From Kazachstania africana CBS 2517 (lineage: Eukaryota; Ascomycota; Saccharomycetes; Saccharomycetales; Saccharomycetaceae): a stretch of DNA of 64,000 nt. The position numbers and the translations under genes were made by a program. Of the stretch, positions 39,096 through 48,538 are shown in pieces. How positions within the stretch are numbered: the first letter of the stretch is position 1; each line of letters starts with the position of its first letter. The notes beneath the pieces were generated by a model that made no database searches, was not told the DNA's origin, and saw only the letters and a list, made by a program, of their open reading frames with translations. The stretch lies in contig NC_018940.1 of the NCBI RefSeq assembly GCF_000304475.1, forward strand, positions 124,001 to 188,000, given 5' to 3'.

Positions 39096-41450
39096 CTACT
39101 TGTATTTGTATATATTGTCTTGCTCGGTCACTATATGATCACGAACTACTATACTCAGGGCATCTTTGAATTCACCAACGCTGAACCCTGGGAGCTGCTG
39201 TTTTACTGTATCAAAAAGCATGGAATATGCAAGGCCATCCGTAAGTCCCTTTAGTGATCTTACGATGCATGCCTGCAACAGTTCTTGTTTCCATTGTGAA
39301 CGCAGCCCTTCGTGGTGTTCAGCTACCATTGAGGTCCGTCTACTGTTGCTCAGCTTTTGGCTTGGCTTGGGTAATGGAATGCGCAATTTCCCTTTTCTAA
39401 CCTTTTTCATATCAGGTACGTAGTGTACATTTATAGAAAACCGATCATTGACATTTTGAAGTAAGCCAACGTTGAGGAAGGATCTCATTACTGATTTCAA
39501 CGTCGTTTCTTTCATTTTCAATTTTCGCAGCAATTCGTTGAAGGAAGCACTGTCATTCTCATTAAATTCTCCCAAAACACATGTCTGAAAAATATTTAAC
39601 TCAAATATTAGCAGTTTCTTGCTACCATTGTTTGTTTGAACAAAAAATGGCGATTCCACTTCACAATGTTGTAAATAGTATATTGGTTTGATGCTCTTTT
39701 CTGAACCATTCTTATCTTGAGATTTGTAGAAACTTACTATGTTATCCCATATTCCTTGTAGTTCAGAGGGTAACTTTAAAGTGTCATCGCTAGCCTCCTG
39801 TAAAGATGACGCAAGCTTGGATTTTTCTAATATTATCGTGTCAGCCAATTTAGATATCTCGGTGGCTTGAAATTGCTCATTAAACTTATGTAATTTTCTC
39901 ATTTCATCGAGTAAAGTTAACAAGTCTTGCAACTCATTCGAGTTTTTGTAATATTGTTCGAACATTCTCATTAGTAGCGACTCGTAGGATGAGTCCTTAA
40001 ATAGATCATTGAGCATGTTTTGACCATTCATGATTAAGCGTTTGAAAAAGGTACGAGTATACAAATTAAGGAACGATGCTCTGAATTTAAGAAGTTCAGG
40101 TAACTCTAGTGGTGCACTGTATAGCGGAGTCAGTTGGAAATTTTTAACCGTCGTGCTATTTCCCAACTCTTTATCGACTTTATATATCGCTATCTCACAG
40201 AATTTAACATATAACTCCATAAGTTTTAGCTCCCCACCGGCTGTATCATTCGCACATTTTCGTATCATATCTTTTAGTACATCATTATAACCAATAAAGC
40301 TGTCTAATGAAAATATAGTATTGAAAAATGATTCGATTTTGCCATTCTCAAAAGGTCTTGTCAACTCTGACCTTACAAATTCACTTATTATATCGATAAA
40401 TTCTGTTATACGCTTTCTCTTTTCAAAAGCATGAATCGCGCCTTCAAATTCTAATCTTTTAGTGAATCTTTTTATCATATTTTCTTCTATTGTTCCAACT
40501 GTTAGGGGGAAGAAGACTGTAGCCAACTGCATAACGACATCCTTCTTTAATAGCAATTTTTCAATAATAATATTGTTACCTTTAGATACTAACTCTTCCG
40601 AAATATGGTACGAAATCCAGCCGTTGAGTTTTAACAAATCCAATAGGTTGACAAAAAAATCCTCATCCAATTTTAGAGTTAATTTTCCCTCATCTATGAA
40701 CGTTGATAAATCTTCTAAATAAAATTCAGAGGCAGAATTGCCATTGACAGGTACGTCATATTCATGAAATAACTTCAATGGCAGCGTTTCCGTAATATTT
40801 TCGTCCAAAACAGTTAATTTGGAGCTTCTCAATTCGAGTAAAAACTGTCGTAGAAAAGGTATAAATTTACTTCCAAATTTACCCTCCAATCGTTTTGTAA
40901 ATGAATATCCAGCATGCTTAAGTACTTGAGAATCTTGGGGAGCAATTTTTAATATAGTATTATAATTCAATATAGGGTATCCTAATACTGGTTCGAAGCA
41001 TTCAAGACAAATTTTATATCTCCCATATAAACCTTGCCATAATCCTAAGACATGCACTGCTTCTGACTTCATAGTACCGTATTCGTTATAAAGTTTTTCG
41101 AGAAAGCAAGCCTCTAATTGACTTATTTTCTCGTTACAATAATTCCAAAAATCCACTATTACCTTATTCTGATACAAGAGTTGCATTTCATTGTCATTGT
41201 CATTATGTATTGGGATATAAACTTTTCTATGAGTCAAATAGCGACATATTTGGTTGAACCGTGCTAGCATTTTTCGCCCTCTTAATGTAACTGATTTTTC
41301 GTTAAATAGCTGGTCTTCATCAAACATTACGTTGCACATCAAATTAAAGTAACTATCCAGCTCATCGAATAGAATGTCCTCTCTCAATAGAGATTTGTCT
41401 GTACCTTCTTCCATTTGCATTTTGCCGGCTGAAGGCTCTAGTACAAACAT
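39096..41450 (-). CDS. RTT101: Cullin Rtt101
   Basis: Cullin scaffold of the Rtt101-Mms1-Mms22 ubiquitin ligase, which supports replication-fork progression and histone H3 handling. From the ATG at 41450 the protein has 784 residues (S. cerevisiae 842). The N-terminal cullin repeats include VIVDFWNYCNEKISQLEACFLEKLYNEY and KICLECFEPVL-like helices. The cullin homology domain begins around 520. A C-terminal winged helix carries the neddylation-type motif ACIVRSLKGL, in which the Lys corresponds to the Rub1/Nedd8 acceptor, and ends VTEQDNIYKYK. Order UBX6-RTT101 matches YJL048C-YJL047C. An internal ATG (MQMEEG) 11 codons in is a possible alternative start. Confidence 0.9.
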   Translation of the reverse strand: MFVLEPSAGKMQMEEGTDKSLLREDILFDELDSYFNLMCNVMFDEDQLFNEKSVTLRGRKMLARFNQICRYLTHRKVYIPIHNDNDNEMQLLYQNKVIVDFWNYCNEKISQLEACFLEKLYNEYGTMKSEAVHVLGLWQGLYGRYKICLECFEPVLGYPILNYNTILKIAPQDSQVLKHAGYSFTKRLEGKFGSKFIPFLRQFLLELRSSKLTVLDENITETLPLKLFHEYDVPVNGNSASEFYLEDLSTFIDEGKLTLKLDEDFFVNLLDLLKLNGWISYHISEELVSKGNNIIIEKLLLKKDVVMQLATVFFPLTVGTIEENMIKRFTKRLEFEGAIHAFEKRKRITEFIDIISEFVRSELTRPFENGKIESFFNTIFSLDSFIGYNDVLKDMIRKCANDTAGGELKLMELYVKFCEIAIYKVDKELGNSTTVKNFQLTPLYSAPLELPELLKFRASFLNLYTRTFFKRLIMNGQNMLNDLFKDSSYESLLMRMFEQYYKNSNELQDLLTLLDEMRKLHKFNEQFQATEISKLADTIILEKSKLASSLQEASDDTLKLPSELQGIWDNIVSFYKSQDKNGSEKSIKPIYYLQHCEVESPFFVQTNNGSKKLLIFELNIFQTCVLGEFNENDSASFNELLRKLKMKETTLKSVMRSFLNVGLLQNVNDRFSINVHYVPDMKKVRKGKLRIPLPKPSQKLSNSRRTSMVAEHHEGLRSQWKQELLQACIVRSLKGLTDGLAYSMLFDTVKQQLPGFSVGEFKDALSIVVRDHIVTEQDNIYKYK

Positions 41451-41608
41451 CAAAGAACTGTATTTGTAGTGGCTCTTCCCTTTCTAACTTGAACGGTATT
41501 TTAAATTTCACATTTCGCACGCTTCAACTTCTCTAATTTCATATCGATCATCTAAATATATATACCATTAAATGGGATAATTAAGATATATACTGTTAAA
41601 TAAGATAA

Positions 41609-42436
41609 TTAAGATATGTAATATAGCATATCGTCGCATCTACGACTCTTGAACTTTCTACCTGCACGATCGCTACTTCTGTATTTGAATCTATCCCCCA
41701 ATATGCTATATTGTAGAGCTGACTCATCATTGATGGGCACTTCGAAACTGAAGACGGTTCCTTTCTTCGGAATTATCTTCAGTTCGTCATATATGGATCC
41801 CCTCGTACACATGATAAAGCTTTTTTGAGAGTCCCAAATCACTATACCTTGGATACCAACCAAGTTTCTATTTCGGCTATTGCTCACTTTGAGAAGAGAG
41901 CCATTGTAATCTGCCATTGATAATTTGAGTAATGCAGAAGTACCATTTATGCTAAGTTTCGATGAATCTCTAACGCTCTCTGGTATACCTAGCACCTCTT
42001 TCATATAGTTTATCCATAACTTCTCATGCATTGGTTTGACTTTCTCATAGTTTGGCAATCTCTCCATCAGATCCGTTTTATTATTCGATTGTAAATACCC
42101 CTCTAGTGTGGCTCTGTCACTAATGTTATTTTCAAGTATCAATTTTTTTGTTTGACTTACAGCTCTCCTACAATTATTGATATAGTTTTTAAATGCAACT
42201 TTAGAGCTCTTTGTAACTGTACGATATCTAGGGTGTTTTGTTTTGTTATATGATTCAATATTATCGGTATTTAGCCTCAATTTAGTCCTGCTTCTCCTCA
42301 GTTTTGACGTTAAACCACCATCGGTCGGTAATATCAGAAGAGTGTCCTGTAATCTTTTCTCATCTATTGGTTTGTCTGGATTATTGAAATTTTTCACCAA
42401 TAGATTATCTTTTATGAATGCTTGTGTCTTATCCAT
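41609..42436 (-). CDS. POP4: RNase P / RNase MRP subunit Pop4 (Rpp29 family)
   Basis: Protein subunit shared by nuclear RNase P and RNase MRP, for pre-tRNA 5' processing and pre-rRNA cleavage. The 275-residue product matches S. cerevisiae Pop4 (279) in size. The Sm-like Rpp29 barrel occupies about 170-260, with GSLLKVSNSRNRNLVGIQGI, VIWDSQKSFIMCTRG and KKGTVFSFEVP; the C-terminus is basic (RFKYRSSDRAGRKFKSRR). In S. cerevisiae this gene is on chromosome II (YBR257W), so its place between RTT101 and AIM22 reflects different gene retention or rearrangement. It is divergent from AIM22. Confidence 0.92.
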   Translation of the reverse strand: MDKTQAFIKDNLLVKNFNNPDKPIDEKRLQDTLLILPTDGGLTSKLRRSRTKLRLNTDNIESYNKTKHPRYRTVTKSSKVAFKNYINNCRRAVSQTKKLILENNISDRATLEGYLQSNNKTDLMERLPNYEKVKPMHEKLWINYMKEVLGIPESVRDSSKLSINGTSALLKLSMADYNGSLLKVSNSRNRNLVGIQGIVIWDSQKSFIMCTRGSIYDELKIIPKKGTVFSFEVPINDESALQYSILGDRFKYRSSDRAGRKFKSRRCDDMLYYIS

Positions 42437-42829
42437 CGCTTCTCTTCACTTTTTCCACTTGCAATTTGATGAGGAAAGTAGAGCTCATCTGATCAATATT
42501 TTTTTTGCAAATCTTTTTTTTTCGCTTTGGGCCATTGTTTTGTAAATATTATATTATTTAATCAGGAACCAAACTGTAGACGAAGTGGCATACTTATGAT
42601 ATTTTTCTAACAGTTGTGAGTGGTGCAGGATTGGATAGGTACTGCAACAGCCTGTGTTTATTTTTATTTGCTCGAAGGATTTGGGAAAAAATCTGCTCTG
42701 AATCTCTGTTTGCTAGAATAGTCCATTTCACATATTATTCTCGGCTGTGTTGATACTAGATTTGTACAAATAGCTGTCTATTAGTAGCAAGAGTCGAAGT
42801 TTAATGCTTCTTGTGAAGGATAGTGGTCA
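42437..42829. other. Divergent promoter region POP4/AIM22
   Basis: This 393-bp spacer contains T-rich tracts near 42500-42525 and GAAGGATTTGGGAAAAAATC near 42675. No gene is seen, and no motif I can assign with confidence. Confidence 0.4.
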
Positions 42830-44038
42830 ATGTTTAACGTACTAAGACGTGCGGAGGTATTTAATCCAAAAAAAGGTTTTTTAAGGAACCGTCATCGTTT
42901 CTTTACTAGTATTTCATTGAAGTTAGATAATAAGAATGAGCACTCTGATTATACTGAATTGAATACAATGTACACAGATATGTTTGATAGTGATAAATTC
43001 AAGAAGGAGCCGGGTTTAAATGATAAATCGGAGTTAGAAATCCTGAATGAAGAAACTGAGGAGTTGTTAACCGTGAAACACTCCAGTTTAAATTCTACCG
43101 AATTAGAAAATTGTGTTAGAAATGACGGTACATTTGTTATACGAAGTTCATCCAATAACCCTTATTATAATTTGGCTTTGGAAGATTATATTTTCAAGCA
43201 TACGCCATTAAAGGCGACTCGCCCCAATAACAGATTGCTATTTTATATTAACGACAAGTGTGCAGTTATTGGTAAGAATCAAAATATCTGGCAAGAATTA
43301 TATGTTTCAGAAGCCGAAAGAAAGGGTTTTGAAATTTTGAGAAGATTTTCAGGTGGTGGTACTGTTATACATGATCTTGGTAATGTGAACTATTCATTTA
43401 TAACTTCTAGAGAAAAATTCTCCAGAAGCTTTTTCAATGAATGTATCGTGAAATGGCTATTGGAAAGTAATCAGGATTTGTCAATCTCTTTGAATTCAAG
43501 GTCAGATATTTATTTCGATGGCAAGAAATGCAGTGGAAGTGCATTCAAGATCGCCAAAGGAAAGGCATATCATCATGGTACGATGTTAATAAATTCAAAA
43601 CTGGACAGCTTCAATGGCATCTTGAGGCCGAAGAATGAGAAAGATATTATTTGGGAGACCAACAGTGTAGATAGTATGCGGGCAGAAATAACTAATCTTC
43701 CACTTGAAACACCTGAGCGGTTTATTGACATTTGTACAAACGGTTTCCAAAAAAGCTTCTCTGATAATGAAATGAATTGCCTACCATTATATTATTGTTC
43801 CGAGGACGTAACAATAAATGAGGAAATTCAAAAAACTATGCATACCTTAAAGAGTGACCGTTTCAAATACTTGCATGGCCCGAAATTCAAGTTGAAACTA
43901 CCCCTCACTGGAGATGAATTTTCGGTAGAGAATGGCGTTATTGTTAACGCTTCTAGTCCCGAATACAAAAACATGCCATTTCAAAACTTTGTAAAATGCT
44001 CAAATTTGATGCAGCCTGTATATAACGGAAAGTTTTGA
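42830..44038 (+). CDS. AIM22: Lipoate-protein ligase A-like Aim22 (mitochondrial)
   Basis: LplA-family protein required for lipoylation of mitochondrial enzymes such as glycine cleavage H protein and 2-oxoacid dehydrogenases. The 402-residue protein (S. cerevisiae 409) has a basic presequence (MFNVLRRAEVFNPKKGFLRNRHRFF). The ligase fold from about residue 100 has NNPYYNLALEDYIF, CAVIGKNQNIWQE, the lipoate/ATP-binding motif RRFSGGGTVIHDLGNVNYSF, and SDIYFDGKKCSGSAFKI with the conserved Lys, plus YHHGTML. Following RTT101/POP4 it matches YJL046W. Confidence 0.94.
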   Translation: MFNVLRRAEVFNPKKGFLRNRHRFFTSISLKLDNKNEHSDYTELNTMYTDMFDSDKFKKEPGLNDKSELEILNEETEELLTVKHSSLNSTELENCVRNDGTFVIRSSSNNPYYNLALEDYIFKHTPLKATRPNNRLLFYINDKCAVIGKNQNIWQELYVSEAERKGFEILRRFSGGGTVIHDLGNVNYSFITSREKFSRSFFNECIVKWLLESNQDLSISLNSRSDIYFDGKKCSGSAFKIAKGKAYHHGTMLINSKLDSFNGILRPKNEKDIIWETNSVDSMRAEITNLPLETPERFIDICTNGFQKSFSDNEMNCLPLYYCSEDVTINEEIQKTMHTLKSDRFKYLHGPKFKLKLPLTGDEFSVENGVIVNASSPEYKNMPFQNFVKCSNLMQPVYNGKF

Positions 44039-44127
44039 TGGGAACGTTACCTTTTATTAACAAATCAACGAATTAAAGAGTGGAAGTGATAAATTGCCTG
44101 ATTGTATATCAAAAAAGCAAAAAATGA

Positions 44128-44209
44128 CGACAACTGCAGGACTCGAACCTGCGCGGACAGAGCCCAAAAGATTTCTAATCTTTCGCCTTAACCACTCGGC
44201 CAAGTTGCC
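44128..44209 (-). tRNA. tRNA-Ser (anticodon AGA)
   Basis: An 82-nt type II tRNA with a variable arm and no intron. The 5' end GGCAACTTGGCCGAGTGG has the A-box, the anticodon stem-loop AAAGA-TTAGAAA-TCTTT gives anticodon AGA, and the B-box GGTTCGAGTCC is intact. The ends GGCAAC and GTTGTC pair. A T-rich terminator lies just downstream on the minus strand (A-runs at 44111-44124). An LTR of the copia-like family begins about 100 bp upstream of its 5' end. Confidence 0.96.
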
Positions 44210-44309
44210 ATAGAATTATGAATATTTCGCTGGTTGGAGCCCTACTCACTTTGGTTAATATAAGCAAAATAAAATAACCAATCTGCTAATACTGCTGGAA
44301 ACGCTAGAT

Positions 44310-44772
44310 TGCTGGAAATGACATTATACTGATATTTCAATGTTCTAAAAGTTAGAATGACAAATATGGAATGTTCTAGAAGGATTAAATTACATAAAAA
44401 TGAGGCAATATGAGAAACAGTAAATTTATCGGTAGTTAACATTACATAATAATATGGTAATATGATAAATCGATGAACTTATCAGCAGTAAATATTAGAG
44501 AATATTACAAATATGATTATAGAACATGGAGACATGTTACAAAGCAAAATATGTTGGAAATTGTATAAATACTCAAGTGAACACTGAAGTTTGATCAAAG
44601 TTTGTCAAAATGTATATTATTTATTGTATATTTTATTGTATAGAAAACCAGTGCATTATTTGGTAAAAACACTGATTAAGAATTATTTTAATTATTTGAC
44701 TGACATCCACAACATGAACAATATTAACGATGATAATATACAAGAGAGATCCTCTGCTCTTCCTTTACGTCA
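44310..44772 (+). mobile_element. Solo LTR of a Ty1/copia-like element (copy A)
   Basis: This 463-bp element begins TGCTGGAAATGAC and ends CTTTACGTCA. It matches the reverse complement of 48884-49308 at both ends and in an internal block with a TATA box (GTATAAATACTCA, near 44568) followed by TGAACACTGAAGTTTGATCA. Near the 3' end an ATG at 44714 opens a frame starting MNNINDDNIQERSS that reaches the LTR end 59 nt later. This resembles Ty1, where Gag starts inside the LTR. No flanking 5-bp duplication was found. It lies about 100 bp upstream of tRNA-Ser, as expected for Ty1-like targeting. Confidence 0.82.
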
Positions 44773-44773
44773 C

Positions 44774-44842
44774 TCTAACATTCTAAATTTGTCATTCTAA
44801 CTATCAAAACATTGAAATCTCAGTATATTGCCATTTCCAGCA
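44774..44842 (-). mobile_element. Fragment of the same copia-like LTR, inverted (copy B)
   Basis: Only about 69 bp of the 5' end of the LTR remains, in the opposite orientation and directly abutting the 3' end of copy A. It is nearly identical to the corresponding part of copy C at 49240-49308. The absence of a target duplication at the junction suggests rearrangement rather than a simple insertion. Confidence 0.75.
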
Positions 44843-45878
44843 ATAAGAACTATAGAATATTATACCAAAAGTTGGCTACGAATTCAGGAGCATATTTTAT
44901 CAATTTTTTGTTAATTTTATTCATAGAAAGAGCAAATTTTGGAATAGCTAATATATTTCTACTAATGCTCATAATAGTATATTCTTGATTGTTACCAACT
45001 ACCAATAATTTTGAATAGGTTTTTGTAATGTAGCTCATGAATAAGGTAGAAGGACTTAAGGATCCTTTTGTTATAAAGTGGGGATTGGCCAAATTGGCTC
45101 AATAATGATGACAAATGCTTTTCTATTTATGATGAGAATAAAAGCCATAGATCTTTGTGCAAAGCGCTTGTTGTAAAATTATTGGCATCCAATTATGTGT
45201 GCGTCCATGTTGGCTTGGCCAAGATATTAAGATGTATGAGGATGGTAGCCCTGAACTAAAAGCATAAAAATACTCAAGACTTACAGGCTTTGATGGAGCC
45301 AACACATGTTGGTTCTGACATGTGTGTTTATGGCACTTCATTTCTTTTAACGCAGAAGCTACACACGTTTCATTACTAGCCTTAACTACTTCGGTCAACT
45401 CATATTGCAGTAATTCAGGCGTGACGCGTCACTTTACAGGATAAAACAGAGGACTCTTGGAAATAAAAAGAAAAATAAAAAGTTTATAAGGCCTTTCAAA
45501 AGACCAAAACTCCCAATCCTGCATCAGTTTATCCTCCTGATAGATACGACTGTAATGTTGTATACCTGTCAAAAGGTGACACTCTTTTATTAAATGTACA
45601 TATTGGTGCCGTGTTACCCGACTTCTTGTTGGTGTATGGGTTTTAGTTTGGTCCACCTAACAACATTTAATTTACCGAAAGAGGAAATAGCGTAAACATG
45701 GATTTTTCAATGAGATCAGGCTTAAAAAATTTGTAACACAATCGTGAGGAAGGTTACATACAACGAGTTATACTCTTGAGGCAGGTATATATCTCGAGAT
45801 ATAGTGTCCTAAATCAGTAATCAGTTGCATTGAACCAATCTAGAACGTTTTTTTAGGTCAAGCCTTATAAGAAAGCAA
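44843..45878. other. Gene-poor region between LTR remnants and CDC14
   Basis: About 1 kb. Minus-strand open frames of 75-91 codons (45123-45398 and 45429-45656) have no recognisable domain. The right part is the CDC14 promoter with a Reb1-type site. The left part may include more decayed element sequence, but I cannot demonstrate it. Confidence 0.45.
45614..45620 (+). promoter_or_regulatory. Reb1-type site upstream of CDC14
   Basis: TTACCCG, the Reb1 core, lies about 260 bp upstream of the CDC14 start in otherwise AT-rich promoter sequence. Motif evidence only. Confidence 0.45.
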
Positions 45879-47414
45879 ATGCGTAGAAGTATCTATCTCG
45901 ATAATACTATAGAATTCCTGAAGGGAAGGGTCTATTTAGGTGCATACGACTACACCCCTGAGGACACCGATGAAGTCGTCTTTTTTACTGTGGAAGATTC
46001 CATCTTTTACAATAGTTTCCATCTGGATTTCGGTCCTATGAATATTGGACATCTCTATAGATTTGCTGTAATATTTCATGAAATATTGAATGACTCTGAT
46101 AATTCCAATAAGGCTGTCGTATTTTATTCATCAGCATCGTCAAGACAAAGAGCCAATGCAGCATGTATGTTATGTTGCTACATGATCTTGGTGCAAGGAT
46201 GGACACCACATCAAGTCTTACAACCATTGGCGCAAGTTGATCCACCATTTATGCCATTCAGAGACGCCGGTTATTCTAACGCTGACTTTGAGATTACCAT
46301 TCAAGATGTTGTGTATGGTGTATGGAGAGCCAAAGAAAAAAGTCTGATTGACCTACATTCTTTCAATCTGGAAGAGTATGAAAAATACGAACACGTCGAA
46401 AATGGTGATTTTAACTTACTAACACCGGATTTTATTGCGTTTGCTTCCCCTCAGGAAGATTCCAGATTATCTGGGTTGAGTTACAAGAGTCATTTGAATC
46501 AACCTTTTAGAAGTGTTTTGAAATTTTTTACTGAAAATGACGTTCAATTAGTTGTTAGATTAAATTCCCATTTATACAATAAGCAACATTTTGAAGATGT
46601 TGGCATTAAACACGTCGATATGATTTTTGAAGACGGTACATGTCCTGATATGTCAATTGTCAAAAATTTCATCGGTTCTGCTGAAACAATAATAAAAAGA
46701 GGAGGTAAAATCGCAGTTCATTGTAAAGCAGGTCTTGGAAGAACAGGTTGCCTCATCGGGGCTCATTTGATCTATACTCATGGTTTCACTGCTAATGAAT
46801 GTATTGGTTTCTTAAGATTTATTAGACCTGGCATGGTTGTAGGTCCACAACAACATTGGTTATACTTGCATCAAAATGATTTCAGGGAGTGGAGATATAC
46901 TTCTAGAGTCTCTCTAATCCCAAGTGATACGATAGGTGGGCTATATCCATTGGTGAGTTTAGATACATATCGTATACAAAGGAAAAAACTGAAGGGAGAA
47001 AGTGGTAAAAAGGATTCCGAGAATCTTCGAGACCTTAATATGACACCTTCAAGGACGAACAAATACACAAACGAATCCAATCAATATCAGTCATCTGCGG
47101 TACCACAAAATTCCCCCGGTCAGCCCAGAAAGACTTTCAATGGTGCTAATACAATTGAAGATTTACCAAGTTCTAAATCTACAAATAATGAAAATATGAA
47201 TATTGATAATAACTCAGACGATGAAGCTATGCAGAACGATGATATCGCTGGAGGAAAACTTACAGATGTCAGAACTGACGTGAAGTCACAAAATGAGTCG
47301 GTCATCTTGAGACAACTGCTGCCAAAGAATAAACGTGTCGCATCCGGTAGAAGAACCGCCAGTTCATCAGGAGGTGTAAGAAAAATGAGTGGTACAGCCG
47401 CCTCCAAAAGATGA
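45879..47414 (+). CDS. CDC14: Dual-specificity phosphatase Cdc14
   Basis: Phosphatase that reverses Cdk phosphorylation to drive mitotic exit; held in the nucleolus by Net1 in yeast. The 511-residue protein (S. cerevisiae 551) has the two-domain Cdc14 core. The N-terminal DSP-like half ends about 175. The catalytic domain carries HCKAGLGRTG with the nucleophile Cys282 and Arg288, preceded by the general-acid region FEDGTCPD. The adjacent Q-loop-type motif is VVGPQQHWLYLHQ. The variable C-terminal tail is Ser/Asn-rich and ends with a basic segment (KNKRVASGRRTASSSGG). The start ATG gives MRRSIYLDNTIEFLKGRVYLG, the family N-terminus. Confidence 0.97.
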   Translation: MRRSIYLDNTIEFLKGRVYLGAYDYTPEDTDEVVFFTVEDSIFYNSFHLDFGPMNIGHLYRFAVIFHEILNDSDNSNKAVVFYSSASSRQRANAACMLCCYMILVQGWTPHQVLQPLAQVDPPFMPFRDAGYSNADFEITIQDVVYGVWRAKEKSLIDLHSFNLEEYEKYEHVENGDFNLLTPDFIAFASPQEDSRLSGLSYKSHLNQPFRSVLKFFTENDVQLVVRLNSHLYNKQHFEDVGIKHVDMIFEDGTCPDMSIVKNFIGSAETIIKRGGKIAVHCKAGLGRTGCLIGAHLIYTHGFTANECIGFLRFIRPGMVVGPQQHWLYLHQNDFREWRYTSRVSLIPSDTIGGLYPLVSLDTYRIQRKKLKGESGKKDSENLRDLNMTPSRTNKYTNESNQYQSSAVPQNSPGQPRKTFNGANTIEDLPSSKSTNNENMNIDNNSDDEAMQNDDIAGGKLTDVRTDVKSQNESVILRQLLPKNKRVASGRRTASSSGGVRKMSGTAASKR

Positions 47415-48538
47415 GAGATATCCATTTTGAAACTTTATACACAGTACATCTTATGTAACACATGTAGCATATCGATACAAATCATTCAATTCGAAGTATT
47501 CTTACTGTTTCGAGGATTTCATCACACTTGAAGAAATGCTGTAACTTTGGGCTTCCACGTTTTATATAACTATGACGCTGCTTTAAACGTTCTACATCTT
47601 CACCATTTTCTATTTCCGATACATCGAAGACCGTTGCATGATTCCACGTTCGATCATCTTCCTTTCGATTCACATTGCGCATATTGTCACAGTATTTTGA
47701 AAATAAAGGTATACTTACATAATTTATATTAGTGTGATTCAAAAAGTCAAAGAAAGCTGGAAATGACCTAACATTTGATGAGGTTTGTCTTTATCTATAT
47801 TTAATTTTTTAATGTTTTGTAGCAGTACCTATCGTTCGATTAAGGATCCCATTACTCATCAAAAAATCTCCTCAAAAATAATAAAGAAGAGGAATCATAA
47901 AATAATATGGTAATCCATCTAGTTACGTGAACATCATTTTGTTAATAGAAGCGTAGAATTCATGGGTAGGAAAAGGAACATATGATAATTACTCATCCCC
48001 GGTGATTTGCATTTCAGCTTGGTTCAGCTGTATCCGTTGGAACGATAGCGTGATGGGCCTATAATACTATAGCACATATTCTTAAACGAGAATGTCATAG
48101 ATTGGTAACAGAATGTCAAGACAACTGCTTGCCATTAAAAGAAAATTCGCTACTTGTACAAATTGATCAAAAGTTATACAACGTCGGACAAGTAACAAGT
48201 GAGAGATTTTCATTATGTCGTCGACGAGAGTGTTATGAATTAGGAGGTGTAAACATACGTCATCTAATATCGAAAAGACAACTATCGGCAGTGTTCCTCT
48301 CTTATTGAAGATACGTTTTTATATAGAAAAGATATAGGGCGAATATTGATTTTAACTATATAGTGTAATACTGATTTCACAGTTTCTTTGTTTAGCTTGT
48401 TAGAACTAACTCTTAGATCTTACTTATTACTACACTGTCATCGGTTTGCAGCTCTCCAAGAGAGGGAAAGGCGCTTCTGGATTCGTTGGGCTTTTTGAAT
48501 TTACCATGGATTTATAGAGTTGAGCAACCGGGAAAAAC
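47415..48538. other. Gene-poor region between CDC14 and the nested LTRs
   Basis: About 1.1 kb. A minus-strand frame at 47482-47682 (66 codons from ATG, charged, ending ILETVRILRIE) might be a small gene but matches nothing I know. A 68-codon plus-strand frame at 48102-48308 is likewise unrecognised. Otherwise it is AT-rich and featureless. Confidence 0.45.

Noticed and set aside
45123..45656. Two minus-strand open frames that might be decayed Ty gag/pol
   Set aside because: No protease, integrase or reverse-transcriptase motif is visible, so element origin cannot be claimed.
48102..48308. 68-codon plus-strand open frame left of the nested LTRs
   Set aside because: Short, with no domain or known homologue; likely chance.
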